Part shown: piece by piece, positions 27,367 to 36,230 of the stretch | Numbering within the stretch: position 1 is the first letter of the stretch | Layout of the letters: every line of letters begins with the position of its first letter | Source of the DNA: Pseudarthrobacter siccitolerans | Lineage (GTDB): Bacteria; Actinomycetota; Actinomycetes; Actinomycetales; Micrococcaceae | Assembly (NCBI RefSeq): GCF_030823375.1 | Contig: NZ_JAUSXB010000001.1 | Coordinates: forward strand, 868,001-932,000 | DNA length: 64,000 nt | Direction: 5' to 3' | Program-made: the position numbers and the translations under genes | Notes under the pieces: model-generated | What the model was told of the DNA's origin: nothing | Databases searched by the model: none | Seen by the model: only the letters and a program-made list of their open reading frames with translations

Positions 27367-28980
27367 CTACCCGGCCGCCGCCTTCAGGGCCGCATTGAAG
27401 GCTGCCAGCCGGCTGACTTCAACCTCCACGGGTTCCACTACGAGTTCCTGGGCCGCTACGGCAACCGCAGAGTTCAGCCGTTTCCGGGCCCGCGCTGCCC
27501 GGGCATTGGCGGCGGCCGCGGCAATGAAACGGCCCGTGAGGGCCAGGAAAATCCCGAGGACCACCCCGCCGGCGATCATCAGCGTAGGGACCGGCCAGCC
27601 CTCCACCCTGGGCACCTCCGGTACGGGCAGCTGGAAGTAGCCTAGGGCTGCCAGCACGCCGAGCCAGACCAGGCCTCCCAGTACCGTGAGCAGGGCCAGC
27701 CATTGCACCACGTTGAACAAGCCCCACCACCAGGATTTTCGGTTGGCGGCGAGGTCAGTTCCGGCAATGGCCTGGTCAAGTGCATCGGGCAGCCGCTCCC
27801 GGCCCTCCCGCGCGGCACTCCGGATGGCTGCCCGCCACGGGCCGGGAGCGCCCGCACTGGCGGCGTCGGCAAATTCCCGCACCGCTGCGTCGGTCCGGGC
27901 GCGTTCCGGCGCGCCGGCGGGCGGCAGCGAGGTCCGGTTCAACTCCGACGGTGCGGTGCCACGCAGGTTGAGCCGCCGCAGGGGGTCGGGCCGGAACCGG
28001 GAAAGCCACCGCGTGACAGGCCAGCCCGTCCGCTTCACTGACTCGAGCCTGTAGGACTGGCGTACTGCCTGGACCACAGCCGGCACATTCGCCGCCACGG
28101 CCAACTCGTCGGCAAGACGTGTCTTCGCGCTGGACCGGACTCCAGCGGCCTCGCCGTGACCGGACACCGCTCCCAAATACGCTGAAGCCCGGGTGATGTC
28201 TGCAGCGAGCCGCTGCGACTGGGCTTTGCGCTTCACCGCAACACGTTGGATAGCCTCCCGCACCTTATCCACCCCTGTCCCGGTGAGTGCGGAAGCCGCG
28301 AGAACCTGGACTTTTGCGAGGCCGTCGCGGGCAAGGATGGACCGCAGGGATTCCAGTACAGGCTGCACGTCGTGGACGGGAAGACGGTCCACCTGGTTGA
28401 GCACCACCAGTGTGACGGCCCCGTGCGAGGCCAGCCGGGACAGGAAGTCGTTGTGGACCGCCGCGTCGGCGTACTTTTGGGGATCAAGGACCCACACCAG
28501 GACGTCGACGAGCCCCACCATCCGCTGGACCACTTCACGGTTTGCTGCCTTGGTGGAATCAAAGTCCGGCAGGTCCAGCAGGATCAAGCCGGTGCCTTCA
28601 TCGGCGAAACCTTCCACGGCTGCCGCATGGTGGCGGTTCCGGACCTCCAGCCAGTCCAGCAGCGGCTCGCTGCCCTCCGCTCCCCACACCCCCGCCAAAG
28701 GTTCCGATGTGGTGGGACGCCGGGCCGCCACCGTCGCGATTTCCGCTCCGCTGACGGCGTTGAACAGGGAAGACTTTCCGCTGCCGGTGGCGCCGAAGAA
28801 TCCCACCACCGTGTGGTCAGCGGACAGCGACCGCCGCGAGCTGGCACGCTCCAGCACACTGAACACTTCCTGGAGCGATTCGTCCGGGAGGACGCCTTCG
28901 CCCAGCTCCCGGGCGTCGTTAAGGGCCGACAGCCTGCGGTCCAGCCGTGATGAATCACGGGTGTCGCTGTGGCGGCTCAT
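27367..28980 (-). CDS. Dynamin-like / YfjP-type membrane GTPase (second of a pair)
   Basis: 537 residues. G1 loop GFFGATGSGKSSLFNAV (about 63-79), switch region VAARRPTTSEPL, G3 LLDLPDFDS (about 134-142), G4 NQVD (about 199-202), then an extended helical region and two transmembrane helices (VVQWLALLTVLGGLVWLGVLAAL and the following PTLMIAGGVVLGIFLALTGRF) near residues 420-490, with an Ala/Arg-rich cytoplasmic tail. The ATG overlaps the stop of the preceding GTPase gene (ATGA). Pairs of dynamin-like GTPases (DynA/DynB) act in membrane remodelling at division septa in Streptomyces. Similar arrangement here, role inferred. Confidence 0.83.
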   Translation of the reverse strand: MSRHSDTRDSSRLDRRLSALNDARELGEGVLPDESLQEVFSVLERASSRRSLSADHTVVGFFGATGSGKSSLFNAVSGAEIATVAARRPTTSEPLAGVWGAEGSEPLLDWLEVRNRHHAAAVEGFADEGTGLILLDLPDFDSTKAANREVVQRMVGLVDVLVWVLDPQKYADAAVHNDFLSRLASHGAVTLVVLNQVDRLPVHDVQPVLESLRSILARDGLAKVQVLAASALTGTGVDKVREAIQRVAVKRKAQSQRLAADITRASAYLGAVSGHGEAAGVRSSAKTRLADELAVAANVPAVVQAVRQSYRLESVKRTGWPVTRWLSRFRPDPLRRLNLRGTAPSELNRTSLPPAGAPERARTDAAVREFADAASAGAPGPWRAAIRSAAREGRERLPDALDQAIAGTDLAANRKSWWWGLFNVVQWLALLTVLGGLVWLGVLAALGYFQLPVPEVPRVEGWPVPTLMIAGGVVLGIFLALTGRFIAAAAANARAARARKRLNSAVAVAAQELVVEPVEVEVSRLAAFNAALKAAAG

Positions 28981-30758
28981 GCGGTGTCCGCCAGCCGGGA
29001 CAGCGCGTCCGAGTGCGCTGCGAGGGACTGGGCGGAACTGTCGTCGCGTTCCGGAAGCCGGGACAGGAACTTCTGCTGTTCGTCCTGCAGCAGCCGCTGG
29101 CAGCGGGTGTAGAGGTCCTCCCGGGCTTTTTCCGCCATGCGCCGGACGGCGTCCTCGCCGAAAACCGCCTCAAGCAGCCGCTGGCCCACAACGGCGGTTC
29201 CACCCGCCACCCCTACCTCGAGTCCGGTCAGCCCGGCCGTCATCGAGAACACCACGATCATCAGGGCCGCGCCCAGCCCGTTGATGCCAAAGGACAGCCA
29301 GCGGGCCTGGGTCCGCTTTCCCTGGCCCTCGGTGCGGATCAGTTCCATCAGGGATTCCTGCCAGGCCCTGATTTCGGCGGCGGCCCGGTCCTCGAAACCC
29401 GGAGTTGTCCCGGAAAGATCGTCCGTCCCCAGCAGGTGGCGCCCGGCCGGGTCCGTCCGCCAGCGCTGGTCCGTGTCCTCGGCGGCATTTGCCGCTTCGT
29501 CCACGATGACGGCCTGCAGGCCCGTCTCGATGGCTGCTTCCACGCGGATAGCGGGTGGCGGTTCACCGCGGAAGAAGGCGCCCATCCGGTCCCGGAACCG
29601 GCCGACGTTCTGTTCCAGGGTCCGGAAGAACTCTCCGGTGCCCACAAAGTCCTGCCAGCGTGCCAGCACTTCGCCGCGAAGGAGTGAGCCGTCCCTGGTG
29701 GCGTCGAGGATCCGGGTGGCCGCACCGTTGTAGGCCGAAACGGCGGCAGTCTCGAGGTTGCGTGCCGCCTGCTGCTGCTCCCGCGACGCCTGGGCCACCA
29801 GGGCAACCCGGCCGGCCAGGGCCCTGACCGTCCCGTTGAGGGTGCGGCGGGCGATTTCGGAACGGCCGGCGGAATCGGCGGCGAGATTGCCAAGCCAAGT
29901 GCGCAGCGGAAGGACCATGCCGGAGGGAAGCATGCCCAGCGGGTCAAGTGCTGTTTCCGGAATCATGAATAGTTGGGCGGCAGCCAGGCCTTCGCGGTCC
30001 AGGAGGCCGCGCAGGTCCTCGCTGACCTCAGCTTCCGCCCCCGGCGGCACCCGGTCCAGCACCACAGCCACCATGATGTCGCGGCCGGCTGCGTCCAGGA
30101 GCAATTTCCAGGGAACAGCGTCGGCATAGCGGTTGGCCGTGGTGACGAAGACCCACAGATCCGCCGCGGCGAGCAGCTGCCCCGCAAGCTTCCGGTTGTC
30201 GTCGGAGATGGAGTCGACGTCGGGGGCATCCAGGAGTGCGATTCCCTCGGGGAGTGCGGGGTCGGCTACCAGGACAAGTGAGGACATTGCACCCGGGTCC
30301 GGGACGGGCCCTGCACTCGTAGCCGGGACGGGGCTGCTGGTGACGTATCCGCGGATCCTGCTAAGGGTGGGCAGGACGCGCTGGCCCTCAAACCAGGCCG
30401 CCTCTGACGGATGATGCAGGAGGATGGGCTGCCTTGTGGTGGGGCGGATGGCTCCGGACCGGGTCACCGGGTGGCCCACGAGGGCGTTGACGAGCGTTGA
30501 CTTGCCCGCCCCGGTGGAACCGCCGACGACGGCCAGCAGCGGAGCGTCAAGGCTCCGGTACCGCGGGAGGATGTAGTCATCGAGCTGGGCAACAGCGTTG
30601 GCAGCATCACGCCGGGCCTGTTCCGCCCCGGGCAAGGCCAACGGCAGCGCCGCAGTGGCCAAATCACCGCGCACCTGTTCCAGCAGGGCCACAGCCGCCA
30701 TCGATGACTGTGCTGGCTCTGGATCGTGCGGTAAGTCCTGCTCGTTCCGGGAGGTCAC
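28977..30758 (-). CDS. Dynamin-like membrane GTPase (first of a pair)
   Basis: About 593 residues from the GTG at 30758 (TSRNEQDLPHDPEPAQSS). G1 AVVGGSTGAGKSTLVNALVG (about 77-96), RPTTRQPILL (switch I), G3 LLDAPDVDSI, then helical stalk-like segments and a hydrophobic hairpin (GINGLGAALMIVVFSMTAGLTGLEVGVAGG) near residue 500, followed by a Glu/Arg/Gln-rich C-terminal helix. The frame is open to 30848 but nothing conserved lies there. Lies upstream of, and overlaps by 4 bp, the second GTPase, so the two proteins are probably made in equal amounts and may form a hetero-oligomer. Target membrane and trigger are unknown. Confidence 0.83.
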   Translation of the reverse strand: MTSRNEQDLPHDPEPAQSSMAAVALLEQVRGDLATAALPLALPGAEQARRDAANAVAQLDDYILPRYRSLDAPLLAVVGGSTGAGKSTLVNALVGHPVTRSGAIRPTTRQPILLHHPSEAAWFEGQRVLPTLSRIRGYVTSSPVPATSAGPVPDPGAMSSLVLVADPALPEGIALLDAPDVDSISDDNRKLAGQLLAAADLWVFVTTANRYADAVPWKLLLDAAGRDIMVAVVLDRVPPGAEAEVSEDLRGLLDREGLAAAQLFMIPETALDPLGMLPSGMVLPLRTWLGNLAADSAGRSEIARRTLNGTVRALAGRVALVAQASREQQQAARNLETAAVSAYNGAATRILDATRDGSLLRGEVLARWQDFVGTGEFFRTLEQNVGRFRDRMGAFFRGEPPPAIRVEAAIETGLQAVIVDEAANAAEDTDQRWRTDPAGRHLLGTDDLSGTTPGFEDRAAAEIRAWQESLMELIRTEGQGKRTQARWLSFGINGLGAALMIVVFSMTAGLTGLEVGVAGGTAVVGQRLLEAVFGEDAVRRMAEKAREDLYTRCQRLLQDEQQKFLSRLPERDDSSAQSLAAHSDALSRLADTA

Positions 30759-30837
30759 AGAATCATCATGCCAGTTCAGAACAGCCTCGGTCCCGTACCT
30801 GCCCGCCCTGCAGGTCCCGAATATTCGCGGCCCCGGG

Positions 30838-31108
30838 TTTCCCTTCAACGCCCCATCACCTCCTGCAGCTTTCCCTTCAACGCCCCATCACCTCCTGCAG
30901 CTTTCCCTTCAACGCCCCATCACCTCCTGATGCGGTTCGACGGCGGTGCTGGCGCGGGCAGCGCGCCGGGGCGTTCCCCGGAAGATTTCCGAAAGTGATG
31001 GAGCGTCCCCAATTTGATGCGGGACGTGATGGAGCGTCCCCCAATTTGATGCGGGAGGTGATGGAGCGTCCCCCAATATAGTGCGGGAGGTGATGGAGCG
31101 ATCCCAGG
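30838..31108. repeat. Composite repeat element, copy A (two 32-bp-period inverted arms)
   Basis: Left arm: three tandem units at 30838, 30870 and 30902 with period 32, each containing ACGCCCCATCACCTCCTG. Right arm: four units at 30995, 31026, 31058 and 31090 (periods 31, 32, 32) with core GTGATGGAGCG, in the opposite orientation. Between them lies a GC-rich centre that includes GGTTCGACGGCGGTGCTG at 30934-30951, whose exact reverse complement is in copy C. Arms of opposite orientation can fold on each other. The period is not a multiple of three and no reading frame is maintained, so it is not coding. Fills most of the gap between the GTPase pair and tRNA-Glu. Confidence 0.85.
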
Positions 31109-31137
31109 TTTTGGGGGGCGATGCATCAGGAGCAAAC

Positions 31138-31171
31138 AAAAAAGGTCCCGGGCGTCTGCCCGGGACCTTTT
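31138..31171 (-). terminator. Intrinsic terminator after tRNA-Glu
   Basis: Inverted repeat AAAGGTCCCGGGC / GCCCGGGACCTTT with a 4-6 nt loop, starting a few bases after the CCA end of tRNA-Glu on the minus strand and followed by T residues. Strong GC stem plus T-run; the symmetric A/T flanks mean it could act in both directions. Confidence 0.85.
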
Positions 31172-31177
31172 CGTTGG

Positions 31178-31250
31178 TGACCCCAGCGGGATTCGAACCC
31201 GCGTTACCGCCGTGAGAGGGCGGCGTACTAGGCCGCTATACGATGGGGCC
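31178..31250 (-). tRNA. tRNA-Glu (anticodon CTC)
   Basis: 73-nt cloverleaf on the minus strand: acceptor GGCCCCA paired to TGGGGTC (one G-T), anticodon stem CCGCC/GGCGG with loop CTCTCAC (anticodon CTC, reads GAG), and T-arm GCGGG-TTCGAAT-CCCGC. A CCA is encoded directly after (31175-31177). Follows tRNA-Gln by 138 bp; a CCAGCG-GAAA-CGCTGG hairpin sits between them. Confidence 0.97.
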
Positions 31251-31388
31251 GTGTACTTTTCCGTACTTCCAACCAGCGTTTCCGCTGGTCAAGCTCAGTG
31301 ATTCTTTCACACACTTCGCTTCGGTTTCAAATCGGCGGACCGGCTGAAACCGTCTGTTTTCCTGCCCGCTGGCGGGCTTTCAACAGAG

Positions 31389-31460
31389 CTGGGATACCAG
31401 GACTCGAACCTAGAATGACGGTACCAGAAACCGTAGTGTTGCCAATTACACCATATCCCA
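31389..31460 (-). tRNA. tRNA-Gln (anticodon CTG)
   Basis: 72-nt cloverleaf: acceptor TGGGATA/TATCCCA, anticodon stem ACGGT/ACCGT with loop TTCTGGT (anticodon CTG), and T-arm AGG-TTCGAGT-CCT region. CCA is not encoded. Close to gltX, a logical neighbour because actinobacteria usually charge tRNA-Gln through misacylation by GltX and GatCAB. Confidence 0.97.
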
Positions 31461-31524
31461 ATGGCACTTCCGGGCCGGTTTTCAGGGCTTCTTCCCTGCT
31501 CCGTGCGCCTCAGCACGAGAAATT

Positions 31525-31553
31525 ACTTTACCCGAGACTTCCGGCTCGCACAA
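31525..31553 (-). promoter_or_regulatory. Promoter for tRNA-Gln(-Glu)
   Basis: On the minus strand TTGTGC (31548-31553), a 17-bp spacer and TAAAGT (31525-31530) lie about 65 bp before tRNA-Gln. Spacing and both hexamers fit a housekeeping sigma promoter. No other plausible promoter precedes tRNA-Glu, so both tRNAs may be co-transcribed. Confidence 0.5.
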
Positions 31554-31569
31554 ATCGGCCCGGTGTGAC

Positions 31570-32304
31570 CTAGCTGACCAGTTCAGCCAGGGATGCCACC
31601 ATGCCGCCGTCGAAGTCCGGCACAATCTCCCCCGCCCGGTTCAGCCACACACCAAGGAGGCCGGCCGCCGTCGAGCCCTCGGCATCAAGCAGGCGGTTGT
31701 CGCCGACATACAAGGTGTGGGAAGGATCCGTGCCCAGCAGCCGTACCCCTTCGAGGTAAATGGCCGGATCCGGTTTGGCCACGCCCAGCGTGTCGGTTCC
31801 AACGAGGCGGCGCACGCGTTCAAGTCCTGCCCCGTCCAGCTTGGCACGCTGGTAATCGTGGACATTGTTGCTGACCGCACCGTAGGGGACGCCCGCCCGG
31901 TCCAGCCTGTCCAGCAACGGCATTACATCCGGAAAGGGCTTTACGTACGCGGGCTGTTTTTCCATGTAGGCGTTAAGCCACTGGTGCGATTGCTCGCCCG
32001 CAAGCTCAACCCCGAAATGTCCCAGCGCGGCGCGGCCGCGGAGCAGGCGCTGTTCGTTGAACGTCAGCTCGCCGGCCAGGTACCGGTCGTAGTAGTGAGT
32101 GGTTTCGTGCGTAAAGATCCGCCCGAACCGTTCCCACCCGGCCTGGTCGAGGCCGGGCAGGAGGTGTTCGCTGACCTCCCGCAGGGCGGTGGTCATCGAG
32201 TATTCGAGGTCAACGAGGGTGTCGTCGATGTCGAACAGCACGCCACGGACTGCGCCGAAGGGTGTTTCCAGGACCGCACCCTTTGCCTGGCTGGGAGCCG
32301 TCAT
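31570..32304 (-). CDS. HAD-family hydrolase
   Basis: 244 residues, haloacid-dehalogenase fold with a helical cap. Motif I is GVLFDIDDTLVDLEYSM (DxDxT, about 20-36), motif II the VSNN of YGAVSNNVHDYQ, motif III lysine in GVAKPDPAIYLEGV, and motif IV YVGDNRLLDAEGS. All catalytic positions are present. It belongs to the phosphoglycolate-phosphatase-like group; substrate unknown. The ATG overlaps the gltX stop by one base (TGATG), so it is coupled to gltX. Confidence 0.9.
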   Translation of the reverse strand: MTAPSQAKGAVLETPFGAVRGVLFDIDDTLVDLEYSMTTALREVSEHLLPGLDQAGWERFGRIFTHETTHYYDRYLAGELTFNEQRLLRGRAALGHFGVELAGEQSHQWLNAYMEKQPAYVKPFPDVMPLLDRLDRAGVPYGAVSNNVHDYQRAKLDGAGLERVRRLVGTDTLGVAKPDPAIYLEGVRLLGTDPSHTLYVGDNRLLDAEGSTAAGLLGVWLNRAGEIVPDFDGGMVASLAELVS

Positions 32305-33818
32305 CAGCCGCGGAAGGTCTTGAGCCGGCGGAGGGAGGACTCCTTGCCGAGGATCACCATGGACTCGAACAACGGAGGCGAGATGCGGCGTCCGGAAACG
32401 GCCGTGCGTACCGGTCCGAAAGCAAGGCGCGGCTTGAGTCCCAGGTCCTCGACCAAAGCCTGCTTCAGGGCTGCCTGGATGGCGTCCGGAGTCCAGTCCC
32501 CGACAGGTTCGAGCGCAGCGATCGCGGCGTCCAGCACGTCCGTCAGGTTCTCCGGCAGTCCCTTGAGAGCGTCAGCTGCGATATCGATGGCGTCGTCGGC
32601 CTTGAAGAGGAATGCCAGCATTTCGGGCGCCTCCCCCAGCAGGGTGATGCGCTCCTGGATCAGGGGCGCGGCCTCGGTGAGGATTTCCTCTTCGCGGTCC
32701 GTCAGGATCTCGCCCACCAGGTCGGCGGCGCGCAGGTACGGGGCCAGCCGCTCCCGGAAAACCTCGGGTGCCAGCATCCGGACGTGCGTTCCGTTGATGG
32801 CCTCGGCCTTCTTCAGGTCGAAGCGTGCAGGGTTGCCCAGCACATCGTGGATATCGAAATGCTCCACCAGCTGTTCAACGGTGAAAATGTCCTCGTCGGC
32901 GCTCAGGGACCAGCCCAGCAGGGAGAGGTAGTTCAGCAGGCCTTCGGGGATGAAGCCGCGCTCCCGGTGCAGGAACAGGCTGGATTCCGGATCACGCTTG
33001 GAGAGCTTCTTGTTGCCCTGTCCCATCACGTACGGCAGGTGGCCGAACTCCGGCATGTACTGTGCCACGCCCACTGCATACAGCGCACGGTACAGTGCGA
33101 TCTGCCGGGGCGTGGAGCTGAGCAAGTCTTCCCCGCGAAGCACGTGGGTGATGCCCATGAGGGCATCGTCCACCGGGTTGACCAGGGTGTACAACGGCGC
33201 ACCGTTGGCACGGACCACTGCGAAGTCCGGTATCGATCCGGCGCGGAAAGTGATGTCGCCGCGCACCAGGTCGGTAAAGGTGATGTCCTCGTCGGGCATG
33301 CGGAGGCGCAGAACGGCATCCCGGCCTTCGGCCTTGTACTGGGCGAGCTGCTCGTCCGTCAGGTGGCGGTCAAAGCCGTCGTAGCCCAGCTTCGGATCAC
33401 GTCCTGCGGCGCGGTGGCGGGCCTCGATTTCCTCCGGGGTGGAGTAGGACTCGTAGATGAACCCGCCGTCCCGCAGGCGTGCAATCACATCCTGGTAGAT
33501 GCCGCCGCGCTGCGACTGCCGGTAGGGTTCGTGCGGGCCGCTCACCTCCACACCCTCGTCCCAGTCGATGCCCAGCCACTTCAAGGCGTCCAGCAGCTGG
33601 TGGTAGCTTTCCTCACTGTCACGGGCCGCGTCGGTGTCTTCGATCCGGAACACCATGGTGCCCTTGGTGTGGCGGGCGTAGGCCCAGTTGAAGAGGGCCG
33701 TACGGATCAGCCCCACGTGCGGGGTGCCGGTGGGCGAAGGGCAGAAACGCACCCGTACGGGCGTCTCCGCGGTGACGGGCGGGATGGAGGCAGCAGTCGA
33801 CGCAGAAGCAGTAGTCAT
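32304..33818 (-). CDS. gltX: Glutamyl-tRNA synthetase
   Basis: Class I aminoacyl-tRNA synthetase, 504 residues. HIGH-type motif in [23 protein letters not shown] (about 24-46) and KMSKS-type [12 protein letters not shown] (about 272-283). A short Ala/Ser/Thr-rich leader of ~18 residues precedes the fold. The C-terminal anticodon-binding region is complete. No glnS is in the window and the tRNA-Gln/tRNA-Glu pair lies 0.8 kb away, consistent with a non-discriminating enzyme plus GatCAB (inference). Confidence 0.96.
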   Translation of the reverse strand: MTTASASTAASIPPVTAETPVRVRFCPSPTGTPHVGLIRTALFNWAYARHTKGTMVFRIEDTDAARDSEESYHQLLDALKWLGIDWDEGVEVSGPHEPYRQSQRGGIYQDVIARLRDGGFIYESYSTPEEIEARHRAAGRDPKLGYDGFDRHLTDEQLAQYKAEGRDAVLRLRMPDEDITFTDLVRGDITFRAGSIPDFAVVRANGAPLYTLVNPVDDALMGITHVLRGEDLLSSTPRQIALYRALYAVGVAQYMPEFGHLPYVMGQGNKKLSKRDPESSLFLHRERGFIPEGLLNYLSLLGWSLSADEDIFTVEQLVEHFDIHDVLGNPARFDLKKAEAINGTHVRMLAPEVFRERLAPYLRAADLVGEILTDREEEILTEAAPLIQERITLLGEAPEMLAFLFKADDAIDIAADALKGLPENLTDVLDAAIAALEPVGDWTPDAIQAALKQALVEDLGLKPRLAFGPVRTAVSGRRISPPLFESMVILGKESSLRRLKTFRG

Positions 33819-33867
33819 AGTGGCTTCAACTTTACCGTCTGCCGCCCGCCGCCCGCCGCGGCAAGGG

Positions 33868-34644
33868 TCAGCGGCGGACTATGGGGTTGGACAAACGCCC
33901 GATGCCCTCGATCTCCACCTCAATGCGGTCACCTGCGGTCACCAGGCCCACGCCGGCCGGCGTCCCCGTCATGATGACGTCGCCGGGCAGGAGGGTGAAC
34001 GCCTGGGAGACAACGGAGACGAGTTCCCGCACTCCCCTGATCATCTGGCTGGTGCTGCCGTCCTGCCGCAGCTCGCCGTTGAGCCGGGCCTGGATCTGCA
34101 CGTCCTCCGGATCAAGGTCCGTCTCAATCCAGGGACCCAGCGGCGCCGACGTGTCAAAGCCCTTGGCGCGGGTCCACTGGAGGTCGCTTTTTTGGACATC
34201 CCGGGCGGTGAGGTCGTTGCCGCAGGTATAGCCGAAGATGACGTCGTCAACGCGGTCCTCGGGCACGTCCTTGCAGATCCGGCCGATCACCACGCACAGT
34301 TCCGCCTCGAAGGAGACTTCCTCGGAGAATTCGGGCAGCACCACAGGATCGTTGGGACCCACGACAGCGGTGTTGGGCTTGAGGAAGAGCAGCGGCTGGG
34401 CGGGAACCTCGTTGCCGAGTTCGTGCGCGTGCTCCACGAAGTTGCGTCCGACGCCGACCACCTTGCTGCGCGGAATGATAGGTGCGAGCAGCCGGACGTC
34501 TTCCAGCTTGTGGCGGACGGAGGTGCGCTCCACCCCGTTGAAGAAGGGGTCTCCATGGATAACAGTGATGACCTCACTGCCTGTGTCACCTTCGACAACG
34601 CCGTAGAGGGGATCAGAATCGACGACAAACCTGGCAATACGCAT
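33868..34644 (-). CDS. Fumarylacetoacetate hydrolase (FAH)-family protein
   Basis: 258 residues: small N-terminal domain ([19 protein letters not shown]) and the FAH catalytic barrel with [29 protein letters not shown], metal ligands [11 protein letters not shown] and later [11 protein letters not shown], and the closing [11 protein letters not shown]. This is the widespread acylpyruvate hydrolase/2-hydroxyhepta-2,4-diene-dioate isomerase-like form found upstream of gltX in actinobacteria. No aromatic-catabolism genes are nearby, so acylpyruvate or oxaloacetate-type housekeeping activity is more plausible than ring degradation. Confidence 0.88.
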   Translation of the reverse strand: MRIARFVVDSDPLYGVVEGDTGSEVITVIHGDPFFNGVERTSVRHKLEDVRLLAPIIPRSKVVGVGRNFVEHAHELGNEVPAQPLLFLKPNTAVVGPNDPVVLPEFSEEVSFEAELCVVIGRICKDVPEDRVDDVIFGYTCGNDLTARDVQKSDLQWTRAKGFDTSAPLGPWIETDLDPEDVQIQARLNGELRQDGSTSQMIRGVRELVSVVSQAFTLLPGDVIMTGTPAGVGLVTAGDRIEVEIEGIGRLSNPIVRR

Positions 34645-34686
34645 GGCTCCTACCCTACCGTCTCGGCAGCCGGCTCCCCGGCGGCG

Positions 34687-35487
34687 CTACTGCGGCGCTG
34701 CTCCGCCGCGCAGGTAGTGAAGCTGGGCGGCAACAGAGGTCTCGGCGGCCCGCCGGACGGAAGGGTCGACGTCGGCATAGACGGCGTCGGCGACGTCACC
34801 TACGGCCGCGTCCCGGCCCAGGCTGTCCAGGGCCGCGCGGATTTGCGCCAGCCGTTCGAGGCGGTGGCTGCGGTAGGCGCGGGCGATATCCGCAAGGGAC
34901 GGCAGTACTGGACCGTGGGCGGGAAGGACTGTCCCGGGCCCCAAGGCTTCCAGCCTGTCCAGCGACGTGAGGTAGTCCGCGAGGGTCCCGTCAGGGTAGT
35001 CAAGAACGGTGGTGCCGCGGCCCAGGATGGTATCCCCGGTAAGTGTGGAACCGGACGTGCCGTCGGCGGGGAGGTGGAAGCACACGGAATCGGAGGTGTG
35101 GCCAGGCGTGGCCATGACCCTCACCTCGACCCCGGCTGCGGACAGTACCTCCCCGTCCTGCAGCGCCGTGCCGCTTCCATGGCAGTGGACACCATCGGCG
35201 GCACGGACGGGAGCCCTCGTCAGCTGGTGCAGCCGGGCCGAACCTGCTGTGTGGTCGGCGTGGCGGTGGGTGATGAGGATCAGTTTCACGGGCCCCGCAC
35301 CGGCAAGGGCCTGGAGGTGCGCCTCGTCCAGCGGTCCCGGGTCCACCACCACGGCGCCGGCAGAACCGGGCACCCGCAGCACGTAGGAGTTGGTCCCGTC
35401 CAGGCTCATCGGCCCGGGATTGGGGGCCAGGATGAACTGGGTCAGGCCAGAGCTGCGCTGGAGGAAGGGGCCGGAAGCTGAAGTCAC
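34687..35487 (-). CDS. Metallo-beta-lactamase-fold hydrolase
   Basis: 266 residues with the MBL zinc site: ITHRHADHTAG (HxHxDH, about 74-84), a later His in VMATPGHTSDSV, Asp in LTGDTILG, and His in LPAHGPVLPS. Similar in layout to the human LACTB2 / RNase-like and glyoxalase II-like group. Substrate not predictable. Separated by 42 bp from the FAH gene, same direction. Confidence 0.88.
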   Translation of the reverse strand: MTSASGPFLQRSSGLTQFILAPNPGPMSLDGTNSYVLRVPGSAGAVVVDPGPLDEAHLQALAGAGPVKLILITHRHADHTAGSARLHQLTRAPVRAADGVHCHGSGTALQDGEVLSAAGVEVRVMATPGHTSDSVCFHLPADGTSGSTLTGDTILGRGTTVLDYPDGTLADYLTSLDRLEALGPGTVLPAHGPVLPSLADIARAYRSHRLERLAQIRAALDSLGRDAAVGDVADAVYADVDPSVRRAAETSVAAQLHYLRGGAAPQ

Positions 35488-35607
35488 TTTCCCATCTTCG
35501 CACCGAGCGCCGGCCCAACATCCCTTGCCAGCAGGAATAGAACAGCCAGCAGACCGGGTTGACGCCGGAAGACCAGATCAACTCCACCAGGAAGCGGACC
35601 AGACATA

Positions 35608-36210
35608 ATGAGCACCACCACTACTCTTGCAGACCTTCTCGCCGGCGCTGATGCCGCCGGCCATGACCATGCTGCCACTGAGAAGAGCACCGGCCTCCGG
35701 CACATCCACAACCACGCGACGGGGGGCGTTGTCTGGTTTCCCACCTGGCAGGCATTCCGCCGCACAGACGACTGGGCGGAAGCGGTGGCCGAACAGGAAG
35801 CCGTGCTGGCCAAGGCCACCGATGACGGGTCGTCAGTTGCAGAGGCAGCCGCCGAACACCTGGAGCAGCAGCTCGAGATCCTGCTCGAGAGGGCTGCCGT
35901 ATCCGCCGACCCGAACGCGTTTGTGGAAGTCAACCTGGTGCCCCACCTGACCGAAACGTGGGCGGTAGCGGATGCCGTGGCCCGGACCTCGGGCGAACAG
36001 CTTCCTGACGGCACTCCCCCGGCCGGGTTTGCCTCGTATCCCTATGAGTTGTACAGCCAGGACGGGGGAGTTTTCGCTACCACCCTGTGGAATGACCTCC
36101 TTGATGCCCGACGTCAGCGGGCCCTGGAGGAGGAAGCGGCCAGGAAGGCCCTTAAGCCCGTATCCCGCAAGGCGCTGAAGAATGCCGCCCGGAAGGCTGC
36201 GCGGCGCTAA
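35608..36210 (+). CDS. Hypothetical protein, no family recognised
   Basis: 200 residues with normal GC-rich codon use and a plausible start, but I recognise no domain. No signal peptide or membrane helix. Two histidines (HIHNH) and aromatic VVWFPTWQAF lie in the first quarter, a predicted helical middle (EAAAEHLEQQLEILLERAAVS), and a very basic, Ala/Lys/Arg-repeating C-terminus (RKALKPVSRKALKNAARKAARR region), as in nucleic-acid-binding tails. Alone on the plus strand between minus-strand genes, so a single-gene transcript ending at the hairpin 36231-36264. Confidence 0.68.
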   Translation: MSTTTTLADLLAGADAAGHDHAATEKSTGLRHIHNHATGGVVWFPTWQAFRRTDDWAEAVAEQEAVLAKATDDGSSVAEAAAEHLEQQLEILLERAAVSADPNAFVEVNLVPHLTETWAVADAVARTSGEQLPDGTPPAGFASYPYELYSQDGGVFATTLWNDLLDARRQRALEEEAARKALKPVSRKALKNAARKAARR

Positions 36211-36230
36211 TCTCCGGGTTGCAGAACGAA

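Noticed and set aside
30838..31108. CRISPR array (regular 32-bp period)
   Set aside because: The filler between cores is nearly the same in every unit instead of unique, the arms face each other, cores are only about 18 bp, and no cas gene or leader is nearby. The same holds for 54351-54650.
30909..31139. Small ORFs across the repeat (also at 54311-54601 and others)
   Set aside because: A 32-bp unit changes frame at each repeat, so these translations (both with RSITS- and STAVEP-like bits) only reflect the repeated DNA; no ribosome-binding site.
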